Below are positions 23,416 to 30,640 of a stretch of 64,000 nt of DNA, in pieces. Numbering within the stretch: the first letter of the stretch is position 1; every line of letters starts with the position of its first letter. The stretch lies in the NCBI RefSeq assembly GCF_020881035.1, contig NZ_JAJITC010000013.1:62001-126000 (forward strand), written 5' to 3'. The position numbers and the translations under genes are program-made. The stretch comes from Paraburkholderia translucens (GTDB lineage: Bacteria; Pseudomonadota; Gammaproteobacteria; Burkholderiales; Burkholderiaceae). The notes under the pieces were generated by a model. It ran no database searches. It had not been told where the DNA came from and saw only the letters and a program-made list of their open reading frames with translations.

Positions 23416-24927
23416 GTGGGCACAGACTGCAACCTCCCTGTCGGGCCGGCCTCGGCGATCCATCGTTGGCGCGCGGCGTTCGGTGCCGCCGCGACGATCG
23501 GGCTTGGCGCATGCGCGTTCGGTCCGAGCGGCGAGCCGCCTGCGATGCCCGTTCCCGTTCATTACGGCGTCGAGCCGCAGCCCGCGCAAACGGTCGAGGC
23601 GCTCGGTGTCGCGCAGCGCTTCACCATCGGCGCGCAACCGGCGCCGGAATGGTGGCGGCTATTTGAATCGACAACGTTGAATGATCTCGTCGATGAAGGC
23701 TTGCGCAACAGCCCGACGCTCGCTGCCGCCGACAAGCGCCTCGCCGCCGCCCACGAACAAGTGCGGGGCCAAAACCGCAGCTCGCTGCTGCCGACGGTCG
23801 ACCTGGCCGGGCAGGCGTCGCGCGGGCGCGATCTCGGCATTCCAGTCCCTGGCGGGCCGAATACGCTGCTTTACAACGAGTTCATCGGCGTCGTCCAGGC
23901 GCAATACACGTTCGACCTGTTCGGCGCGGTGCGCGAGGCGAACGCGGCCCGTTCCGCGCGGGTCGACATCGAAGCGTATCGACGCGAAGCCGCGCGGCGC
24001 GCACTGGCCACCAACATCGTCACGGCGACCATCGATGCGGCGATGCTGCGCGCCGAGATCGATGCGACCGAGCGATCGATCGCGCTTGCGGGCGATCAGG
24101 CTCACGATGCCGAACGGCATTACGAACTCGGATCGCTGACGCACGGCGACGTGTTGGCCGCGCGGCAAAGCATGGCCACGCTCGAGGTCAGCGTGGCCGA
24201 GTTGCGGCAACGGCTCACGGTGACTCGACATGCGCTTGCCGTTCTGCTTGGCCGCACGCCCGACGCTGCGCCGCCCGAGCCCGATCTGGCGAGCCTGCAT
24301 CTGCCCCAGGACCTGCCCGTCGTATTGCCATCCGATCTGTTGCGCACACGGCCCGACATCGAGGCCGCCGAGGCGGCGCTCAAAGCCGCCGCAGCCGATG
24401 TCGGCGTCGCAACGGCGCAGCTCTTTCCGAGCCTGACGCTGACTGCGTCGATGGGACAAGGCGGGTTCAGCTGGCCGCTTGCGCTGTCGGGCGCCGGCGC
24501 GATCTGGAGCATCGGCGCGACCTTGTCACAAGCGCTTTTTCATGGCGGCGCGCTCATCGCGCAGCGGCGCGCGGCAATCGACGCCTACGAGGCCGCCGTA
24601 TTCGAATACAAGCAGACCGTGCTGGCCGCGTTCGAAAACGTCGCGGACACGCTCGCGTCGCTCGAACACGACGCGCAGGCACTCGAGGCCGCGAGTGTCG
24701 CTACCCGCGCCGCACGCGAGGCGTTCGGGGAAGCCGCCTCACGCCATCGTCTCGGCGCGCTGCCCGCTTCCTCCGCGCGAAGCGGCGAGCAGCAGTACGA
24801 AGCGGCGAGGCTCGAAGAAATCCGGCTGATCGGCCGGCGTCTGAGCGAAACGGCAACGCTGTTTCAGGCGATGGGCGAGTTGCCGGCGGCCAGCAACGCC
24901 ACACCCGAGCACCTGGCACGCAAGTGA
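23416..24927 (+). CDS. NodT-family outer-membrane efflux lipoprotein
   Basis: A 503-residue TolC/OprM-type outer-membrane channel. The N-terminus has a lipobox-like LGACAF, followed by WWRLFESTTLNDLVDEGLRN, which marks the NodT family, and two copies of the helical OEP repeat. A GTG at 23416 with GGAG six bases upstream is the best start; it lies two bases after the pump stop. It completes the tripartite pump. Its stop codon TGA directly abuts the stop of the convergent methyltransferase, forming TGATCA with no spacer. Confidence 0.88.
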   Translation: MGTDCNLPVGPASAIHRWRAAFGAAATIGLGACAFGPSGEPPAMPVPVHYGVEPQPAQTVEALGVAQRFTIGAQPAPEWWRLFESTTLNDLVDEGLRNSPTLAAADKRLAAAHEQVRGQNRSSLLPTVDLAGQASRGRDLGIPVPGGPNTLLYNEFIGVVQAQYTFDLFGAVREANAARSARVDIEAYRREAARRALATNIVTATIDAAMLRAEIDATERSIALAGDQAHDAERHYELGSLTHGDVLAARQSMATLEVSVAELRQRLTVTRHALAVLLGRTPDAAPPEPDLASLHLPQDLPVVLPSDLLRTRPDIEAAEAALKAAAADVGVATAQLFPSLTLTASMGQGGFSWPLALSGAGAIWSIGATLSQALFHGGALIAQRRAAIDAYEAAVFEYKQTVLAAFENVADTLASLEHDAQALEAASVATRAAREAFGEAASRHRLGALPASSARSGEQQYEAARLEEIRLIGRRLSETATLFQAMGELPAASNATPEHLARK

Positions 24928-25779
24928 TCAGCCTGCGGGCTCCCGGGGAACGCCGACAAGGTAAGTGAGACCGAGCGGCGATCCCTGCACCGGCTGCGTG
25001 CCGATGTCCCATTCGAAGCTCTGCTCGTTCGGGATGCTCGCGACCATCTCACGCAATTCGTCGGGACTGTAAATGCGCAGCATCGAAACGATGCCGTCGA
25101 ACAGACACAGCAGCGGGATGGCCGGGAGGACATAGGTAAGCCCGAGTCGCGACCAGCGAAACGGTCGGATCAGCGGAGTCAGCGCGAGCATCATCGGCGG
25201 CATCAGCAGAATGAACAGGATACCGAGCAGGCGATGGTCAGCGCCCTCGACGATGACGATTGCGCGGCGCTTCGTCACGGCATCGGCGAGGATCGCTCGC
25301 GCATCGTGTGGCCGAAAATGGTGGAACGCGTTGAACATGGTGCGCACGCCGTCGAATCTCGACGGTACGTCCATCGCATCCACCGGTTCGCTCACATAGG
25401 CGACGCGGTGGTTCGACGCGGTAGATACCCGCTCGTGCGCGGCGCGATTGGGATAGAAGTCCGTCAATAGCACCGTCACGCATCCGGTCCGCGCGAGCAA
25501 TGGAGCAAGCGTCTGCCACGGGCCGCCGCCGCCCGAGCAGAGATCGACGATGCGGTCGCTGCCGACCCGTCGCATTGCCTCGCGCAGCCTGACTGCGATG
25601 ACGTTGAATCCCTTGTGGGCATTGGCCAGGAAGTGCAGCCAGTCGGTCGCGCCGTCACGGATGGCCCGCGGGCACCACGGCTCGTCTTCGATTTCGAGCA
25701 GATGCAGGCGTCGCATGATCACGTGGGCAACCGGGGTAACGGCAAATCGGCATTTTCCATGACGGAACCTGATCGGCAT
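24928..25779 (-). CDS. Class I SAM-dependent methyltransferase with membrane segment
   Basis: A 283-residue protein with a Rossmann-type methyltransferase core: VDLCSGGGGPWQ (motif I, about 98-109), VLLTDFYPN (motif II) and FNAFHHF. A hydrophobic stretch, LLGILFILLMPPMMLALTPLI at about 192-212, followed by another near 228, suggests membrane association, unusual for small-molecule methyltransferases and fitting a lipid-like substrate. No clear ribosome site precedes the ATG at 25779; an ATG at 25716 (MRRLHLLEIEDE) is possible. It converges on the efflux operon with no spacer and may act on the cluster product. Confidence 0.7.
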   Translation of the reverse strand: MPIRFRHGKCRFAVTPVAHVIMRRLHLLEIEDEPWCPRAIRDGATDWLHFLANAHKGFNVIAVRLREAMRRVGSDRIVDLCSGGGGPWQTLAPLLARTGCVTVLLTDFYPNRAAHERVSTASNHRVAYVSEPVDAMDVPSRFDGVRTMFNAFHHFRPHDARAILADAVTKRRAIVIVEGADHRLLGILFILLMPPMMLALTPLIRPFRWSRLGLTYVLPAIPLLCLFDGIVSMLRIYSPDELREMVASIPNEQSFEWDIGTQPVQGSPLGLTYLVGVPREPAG

Positions 25780-25855
25780 TTGTCAGCGGGAACCTGTTAC
25801 CGAAGTTAAACGAGTCGACGCGCGGGATTTTTCACGGTCAGCCCGCTTCGAAGCC

Positions 25856-25912
25856 GTCACTGAAAAGTTAGCAATGAAAAAACTCGGTAAAGGTTGTCAG
25901 TGAAAGTAAGCA
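25856..25912 (+). repeat. Pair of direct repeats before the PAP2 gene
   Basis: Two similar segments, GTCACTGAAAAGTTAGCA (25856-25873) and GTCAGTGAAAGTAAGCA (25896-25912), lie 40 bases apart in the same orientation, close to four helical turns. They are 73-130 bases before the phosphatase ATG. This spacing and orientation would suit a response regulator of the OmpR class, but no such gene is nearby. Confidence 0.3.
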
Positions 25913-25984
25913 CCGCAAAATGCGACGCTCCGAATGGACTATCCTAGTCTCATTTTGCGAATACTCTAATTTTCTTACAAAAAA

Positions 25985-26677
25985 ATGAATAGCTTCGATT
26001 CGTCCATCGAAACATATTTGTCTAACCTGCACTTCGGTCACTTCGCGACCCAATCCATACGGGCCATCGCCGACCTGTACAGCTTCAAAGGCCTCGTACT
26101 CATTCCTGTGCTGTGGTGGATGTGGTTTCAGCAAGACGAGCGCCGCGAATGGCGCAGGGAAATGGTTCTTGCGACACTGCTTAGCGGCATCGTGGCGCTC
26201 TTCGTCGGCAGACTGCTGACTCACTGGTTGCCGTTCCGGGTACGCCCCATCTATAGCCCCGAACTGTATCTGCACTTTCCACACGGCGACATCAAGGACG
26301 CACAGCTGACAGCCTGGAGTTCCTTCCCGAGCGATCACGCGATGCTATGGATGGCGGTCGCTATCGGCATCTTCCTTGTGTGGCGCGGGATCGGTGTGCT
26401 GGCGATTCTCTATACCGCGCTGTTCGTTTGCCTTCCGCGCGCCTATCTCGGCTATCACTACCCAACCGATTTGCTGGTGGGTGCCGCCGTGGGAATCGTG
26501 ATTGCCTTGATCATGACGCGAGATGCGATCCGCGTGCGCTACGCGGCTCCGATGCTGCGATGGATCGAACGCTGGCCGGGACCGTCAGCGATGCTGGCCT
26601 TTATTGTGTGCCTCGAACTCGTCACGCAGTTCGACGAATTGCGCAAGGTGGCGGGCGGTGTGTTCAAACAGCTATGA
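25985..26677 (+). CDS. PAP2-family membrane phosphatase
   Basis: A 230-residue membrane phosphatase of the PAP2/undecaprenyl-pyrophosphatase type. The three catalytic boxes are visible: PFRVRP (motif 1), SSFPSDHA (motif 2, PSxH form) and RAYLGYHYPTDLLVG (motif 3, with the R, H and D). Five to six hydrophobic segments surround them, so the active site faces the periplasm. It is preceded by an A/T-rich region with direct repeats and a run of A before the ATG. It may act on lipid-linked pyrophosphate (cell-wall carrier recycling or lipid A), or on the phosphorylated lipid expected from the neighbouring cluster. The two cannot be separated here. Confidence 0.85.
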   Translation: MNSFDSSIETYLSNLHFGHFATQSIRAIADLYSFKGLVLIPVLWWMWFQQDERREWRREMVLATLLSGIVALFVGRLLTHWLPFRVRPIYSPELYLHFPHGDIKDAQLTAWSSFPSDHAMLWMAVAIGIFLVWRGIGVLAILYTALFVCLPRAYLGYHYPTDLLVGAAVGIVIALIMTRDAIRVRYAAPMLRWIERWPGPSAMLAFIVCLELVTQFDELRKVAGGVFKQL

Positions 26678-26764
26678 ACGGCACGGTCATTCATGACAAA
26701 TCCGGGTTGTATGATAAAAACCAGTAACGATTTGACGACCCGCCTCATTACTGGAATTCCCCTC

Positions 26765-27610
26765 ATGGATGATCGTAGCGATTTCCTTGTGCGCAACATG
26801 TCGTCCAGCGAGGTCGATCTGGCGATCGAATGGGCTGCGGCAGAGGGCTGGAACCCCGGCCTCGCCGACGCGCAATGCTTCTGGACTGCAGACCCAAATG
26901 GCTTTTTCATCGGCACCTGGCACGAAGAACCGGTGGCGTGCATCTCGGCAGTCGCCTACGACGAGCGCTTCGGTTTCATTGGCCTCTACATCGTCAAACC
27001 AGCGTTTCGCTCCAGAGGGTTCGGTCTGCGCACCTGGCAGCGCGCCATGCACTATCTGGGAAATCGTACGATCGGCCTGGACGGCGTCGTTGCCCAGCAG
27101 CAGAACTATAAGAAATCCGGCTTCCAGCTCGCGTATCGCAACATCCGCTTCCAGGGCGTTGCGCGAAGTTCGTCGGCGCCAAACCTGACGAACGCGCGTG
27201 ACGTACCCTTCGCGCAGCTCCTTGCCTACGACAGCGCATGTTTTTCGGCTACCCGTTCCCGGTTCCTCGCGGGCTGGATCGCGCAACCGCAAGCGCTGGC
27301 ACTGGCGGATGTCCGTGACGCTCAGATCAGAGGGTACGGTGTGCTGCGTCGTTGCAGGACCGGCTACAAGCTCGGTCCGCTCTTTGCGGACAACGCGCAG
27401 ATTGCCAGTGATCTGTTCGACGGACTGGTCGCAAGTGTCGCAGGTGAAGTGATTGCATTCGACGTGCCGGAGGTCAACGCCGCCGCCGTAGCACTCGCAG
27501 AACGCAACGGCATGGTTAGCACGTTCGAAACGGCGCGAATGTACACCGGCACGCCGCCGGATATTCCCGTGCAACGCGTGTTCGGCGTGAGTTCATTCGA
27601 ACTGGGGTAA
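26765..27610 (+). CDS. GNAT-family acetyltransferase
   Basis: A 281-residue protein with an N-terminal GNAT domain (FLVRNMSSSEVDLAIEWAA, then VACISAVAYDERFGFIGLYIVKPAFRSRGFG, the last part being the acetyl-CoA-binding R/QxxGxG loop) and a second C-terminal domain of the kind often paired with it (LADVRDAQIRGYGVLRRC...). Together they resemble the two-domain GNAT/DUF1248-like proteins. Earlier in-frame ATGs at 26693 and 26711 exist; I take 26765 because the fold begins there and a GGAA precedes it. The substrate is unknown. It ends before a strong hairpin. Confidence 0.75.
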   Translation: MDDRSDFLVRNMSSSEVDLAIEWAAAEGWNPGLADAQCFWTADPNGFFIGTWHEEPVACISAVAYDERFGFIGLYIVKPAFRSRGFGLRTWQRAMHYLGNRTIGLDGVVAQQQNYKKSGFQLAYRNIRFQGVARSSSAPNLTNARDVPFAQLLAYDSACFSATRSRFLAGWIAQPQALALADVRDAQIRGYGVLRRCRTGYKLGPLFADNAQIASDLFDGLVASVAGEVIAFDVPEVNAAAVALAERNGMVSTFETARMYTGTPPDIPVQRVFGVSSFELG

Positions 27611-27626
27611 ATACAAAGGTTGAGGG

Positions 27627-27670
27627 ATGCGAGCCGTAGACTGTCGGAACGGCAGTTCTTCGGCTCGCAT
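27627..27670. terminator. Bidirectional hairpin between convergent genes
   Basis: Perfect 10-base outer arms ATGCGAGCCG (27627-27636) and CGGCTCGCAT (27661-27670) enclose a second stem, ACTGTCG (27640-27646) with CGGCAGT (27650-27656) around a GAA loop. It lies exactly between the convergent GNAT gene and the small protein gene. There is no T-tract, so it may act through structure or Rho, but its position argues for a two-way transcription barrier. Confidence 0.6.
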
Positions 27671-27682
27671 GAGGGTTCGGCT

Positions 27683-27937
27683 CTACGATGGATCTTCGTC
27701 CGGAGCCAGGATCGGAAGGGACTCCAGCAGTCTGACAAGCCTTGCGTTCTGCAGCGGAGTCAGCCCTCTTGTCGCACTCACCTGCTGAACACGCGCGCGC
27801 CAGTAGGACCGGCTGAACAATGACGCTGCTGCGTCGGATGACAGGATCCGTTCGAGATGGGAAATAGCATCCTCGGCAGTCTGGGGCGTATAAGGGCTCT
27901 CCCTGTCTCCAGATGGTTTTTTGTTTGTTGGCTTCAT
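27683..27937 (-). CDS. Small conserved hypothetical protein (paralogue of 1133-1465)
   Basis: An 84-residue protein of unknown function. Its core, HLERILSS..AASLFSRSYWRARVQQ, followed by GLTPLQNARLVRLLESL, matches the product of the gene at 1133-1465 in the same order and spacing. The terminal acidic tail differs. No signal peptide, membrane segment or catalytic motif. The ribosome site is weak (GAG about nine bases before the ATG). Having two copies within 27 kb indicates a small protein family in this genome. Confidence 0.6.
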   Translation of the reverse strand: MKPTNKKPSGDRESPYTPQTAEDAISHLERILSSDAAASLFSRSYWRARVQQVSATRGLTPLQNARLVRLLESLPILAPDEDPS

Positions 27938-27987
27938 CCACTATTCTCGATGTGCTGACCGGCCGGGTCCGGTCCGTACGCCAGGCA

Positions 27988-28167
27988 TCAGTTGAGCCTG
28001 TTTCTTCCGATATCAGGTTTGGGAGTGTCCTGTCTGAACAACTGATCATTCAGATCTCGTAGCATCCGTGCCCGCGTCCGCTCACGGCGATAGAGACCAA
28101 TCACCACGAACATCGCGATACAAAGGGCCGAGCCTCCGATAATCAGGCCCATCCAGGTTTCACTCAT
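27988..28167 (-). CDS. Small single-pass membrane protein
   Basis: A 59-residue protein starting MSETWMGLIIGGSALCIAM, with one hydrophobic helix (about residues 6-25) followed by a basic, then polar tail (YRRERTRARMLRDLNDQLF). This is an N-out, C-in arrangement by the positive-inside rule. The start has AGGA at a proper distance. It lies 65 bases after the stop of the PhaB-like gene on the same strand and may be cotranscribed. It has no known family that I recognise. Confidence 0.55.
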   Translation of the reverse strand: MSETWMGLIIGGSALCIAMFVVIGLYRRERTRARMLRDLNDQLFRQDTPKPDIGRNRLN

Positions 28168-28232
28168 GTCATGTTCCTCGTGAGGAGGCATAGGGTGTTG
28201 CGTGGGCGGCTCAGGCGGGCATGGCGGTATGG

Positions 28233-28976
28233 TTACTGCATGTGCTGGCCGCCGTTGATCGCAACATTGGCACCGGTCACGAAGCCGGCATCGTCCGAGC
28301 AGAGATAAAGCACGAGCGCCGCCACTTCGTCGGGCTTGCCCAGACGCCCCACAGGAATATGCGGCAGGATCTTCGTATCGAGGATTTCCTGCGGAATCGC
28401 CGTCACCATCTTCGTCGCCAGGTAGCCCGGCGAAATCGTGTTGACCGTAACGCCTTTGCGCGCCACTTCCAGCGCCAGCGATTTCGTGAAACCGTGCATG
28501 CCGGCCTTGGCCGCGGCGTAGTTGGTTTGGCCGATCGAGCCTTTCGAGCCGTTGACCGACGAAATATTGACGATGCGTCCCCAGCCGCGTGCGACCATCT
28601 CTTCGCACAGCGGCTTCGTCATGTTGAACACCGAATCCAGGTTGGTACGGATAACTGCGTCCCAACTCACCTTGTCCATCTTCCGCAGTGTCATGTCCTG
28701 GGTGATGCCGGCGTTGTTCACCAGAATGTCAACCGGACCGACTTCACGCTGGATTCGGGCAGCACAGCCCTGGCATGAATCGTAGTCGGCCACATCAACC
28801 GGATACGCGCGAAAATTCCTGCCCTGACTTTCCATGTTCGCCAGCCATGCCGCTGAGCCGGTATTGTTCGGCGAGTGCGTGACAACAACCGCATAGCCTG
28901 CATCGTGCAACTTCATACTAATTGCCTCGCCCAGACCACCCATACCGCCGGTCACTACAGCAATTCGTTTCGTCAT
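28233..28976 (-). CDS. phaB: Acetoacetyl-CoA reductase
   Basis: A 247-residue short-chain dehydrogenase that reduces acetoacetyl-CoA to (R)-3-hydroxybutyryl-CoA with NADPH, the second step of polyhydroxybutyrate synthesis. Features: MTKRIAVVTGGMGGLGEAI (cofactor loop), NNAGIT, the ISSVNG.KG..GQTNY.AAKAG segment with catalytic Ser, Tyr and Lys, and the end NGGQHM, all matching Ralstonia PhaB. I start at the second methionine (28976), giving the standard MTKRIA beginning; an ATG three codons earlier also exists. PhaA and PhaC are not adjacent, so this may be an extra copy. Confidence 0.9.
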   Translation of the reverse strand: MTKRIAVVTGGMGGLGEAISMKLHDAGYAVVVTHSPNNTGSAAWLANMESQGRNFRAYPVDVADYDSCQGCAARIQREVGPVDILVNNAGITQDMTLRKMDKVSWDAVIRTNLDSVFNMTKPLCEEMVARGWGRIVNISSVNGSKGSIGQTNYAAAKAGMHGFTKSLALEVARKGVTVNTISPGYLATKMVTAIPQEILDTKILPHIPVGRLGKPDEVAALVLYLCSDDAGFVTGANVAINGGQHMQ

Positions 28977-29410
28977 TCTTTCCATCCATGATTGTCATGT
29001 CCGCGAGGAATGTGAATAACCCCAATAGCCGTCTCGCACCACCAGCCATTGGTTTGCAGAACTGATTGCCATTGGTTCGTCAGGCAAAAATGCGCTTCGC
29101 ATCAGGCCGCGATTTTTTCCCAACTCGCTTTAGTACGACTAATTAATTTGAAGACAATGAATGCAGAATGCACGCCGCATGACCCGAAACATTGCCGAGA
29201 TCCTGACGGCTGCATCAGATCTGCATTTTTGCGGGTTTACGTTATCGGTAACATACGACGGTACAAATGGACGATCGGAACTCGTTCGTCGCGTGCGGCA
29301 AGCGCACGCGCACTGCGTCAGGCAGGCATCGCGCAGTCGGCGAATCGACCGACGAGGCAATAATAGTAGATAAACTACATGCTTGCAACGCTCGAAATGT
29401 AGTTTTTGTA
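28977..29410. other. Gene-poor region, no supported feature
   Basis: About 430 bases with lower GC than the surroundings and only short frames without ribosome sites or family likeness. The phaB promoter (leftward) must be at its left end. I see nothing else in it. Confidence 0.4.
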
Positions 29411-29503
29411 CATGAAAGCTCGGGAGCCTCGGCCCCCTCGTTCATGCCCGGCGTCGGGGTGTGATTCCCCATCCAAGACTCGGAACTGCGCCCGAGCGAC
29501 GCC
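29411..29503. ncRNA. Possible structured RNA (hairpin plus three-way junction)
   Basis: A hairpin-forming segment with arms CATGAA (29411-29416) and TTCATG (29441-29446) is followed by a compact three-way junction: P1 GGCGTCG (29450-29456) with CGACGCC (29497-29503), enclosing P2 (GGG 29457-29459 with CCC near 29467-29469) and P3 (CTCGG 29479-29483 with CCGAG 29492-29496). It is in a gene-poor stretch. I cannot match it to a known riboswitch or small RNA, and the strand is not known. Confidence 0.25.
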
Positions 29504-29664
29504 CCGCCATCCGAATCGGCAGTCGGGCACCGGCAGTTCCCTAAAGCAGGCTGAATGACTGAGGCTGCACAGGAAGCCGGGCGACGACGAGCGAAGTCTG
29601 CCCGTCCTCGTTTGGATCGTCATGAGACTTGGTGCGGCGCGGAACGCGATGCACCAAGAATGCA

Positions 29665-30175
29665 CTATGGCGTGCTCTCGCGTAATTCGCCTTGCCGTGA
29701 AAACTTGAGCGGATTTTCCGGGCTGGCGAATAAAAGACGGATTTCCTTGTTAGTCGGCTTGAACCGTCCGCGCTCAAACGCAAAGTACGAGACGAGCAGA
29801 CTTATACGTGCGTCTTGCGCCTCGTCGAACAGATAGCTGTTCTTCGGAAATGCAAGTTGACCGTCTTCCGTTTCGACTATCGCCCGGCACGAAGACAGCA
29901 AGGCAGGTAGATGAAGAAAGGTTGGCTACCGTGTCCTTCTACGCAGACAACGGAACGACGGTTCTCGGCTTGCTTCGCAATAAAAACATTGGCAGTACCC
30001 GGGTTATGGCGCGATCAGGGTGATTGCTGGCGAGCCAAGTACAAGCCGTGTACCCATATGCCCCAGGATAGTCCAAGGAACCAAATGTGTCCATGAAATG
30101 CGCGCATTCATGAACTATCGTCAGTTGCATTGACGATAATTGCGATGAGGATTATGTAGGTACAAGCTGTTCCAT
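29665..30175 (-). pseudogene. Decayed M35-type (aspzincin) metallopeptidase
   Basis: On the minus strand a very strong ribosome site (GGAGAGGAGG) precedes an ATG at 30175 that encodes MEQLVPT and then a TAA. The same frame continues with LTIVHECAHFMDTFGSLDY, a zinc-binding HExxH (HECAH) followed by the G..D element, then YGYTACTWLASNHPDRAIT, which fits lysine-specific/aspzincin M35 peptidases. The frame then breaks; in the next frame TANVFIA resembles the usual following NAD.F block, and a further open stretch runs to 29665. One nonsense change and at least one frameshift make a functional product unlikely. Confidence 0.55.
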
Positions 30176-30640
30176 GCGACCTCCTCTCCACCTGACAACA
30201 CCTAAAGAATTAATCATCCAGACGAGTCGCGGTCAACGGTTTTGATTTGGAATAGAGCCGATTTGACGAATGTTTATAATGGTTTCACGCATCTCATTTT
30301 CAGCCGCATGTTTTTTCGATATTGCCGGTCAAAAATGGGCGGCATTGATCCGCCTTCGCCGTCAGCTATCGAGGCCGGGCAGCGCGTTGTGGTGAATACA
30401 TTCGCAGCCGCGAGTTCTCGCTCACCGGTGCCTCGCTGACGCTCAACTTCTCAGCGCCCTTGCTCCGCGATTCCGGCGTTCAGGACGTCGTCGCAGTGAG
30501 TCTCTACACGGTGGTGCTGAATGCTATCGGCGCGGTGGGATTGATCGTGATTGCACGCCCCTCCGATCGAACTAGCGAACGCGGCAAGCATTTTCGTCAG
30601 CCCGTGGACGCATCTACAGCTGAGGCCCGGGCCGCTCCGC
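30176..30640. other. Intergenic stretch with an open-frame remnant
   Basis: The left part (30176-30300) is A/T-rich and probably held the promoter of the decayed peptidase. From 30349 to 30705 on the plus strand one frame stays open and encodes a hydrophobic run (SLYTVVLNAIGAVGLIVIA) preceded by REFSLTGASLTLNFSAPLL. This looks like the end of a membrane-transporter gene, but it has no start and overlaps the 3' end of the MFS gene. I do not call it a gene. Confidence 0.3.
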
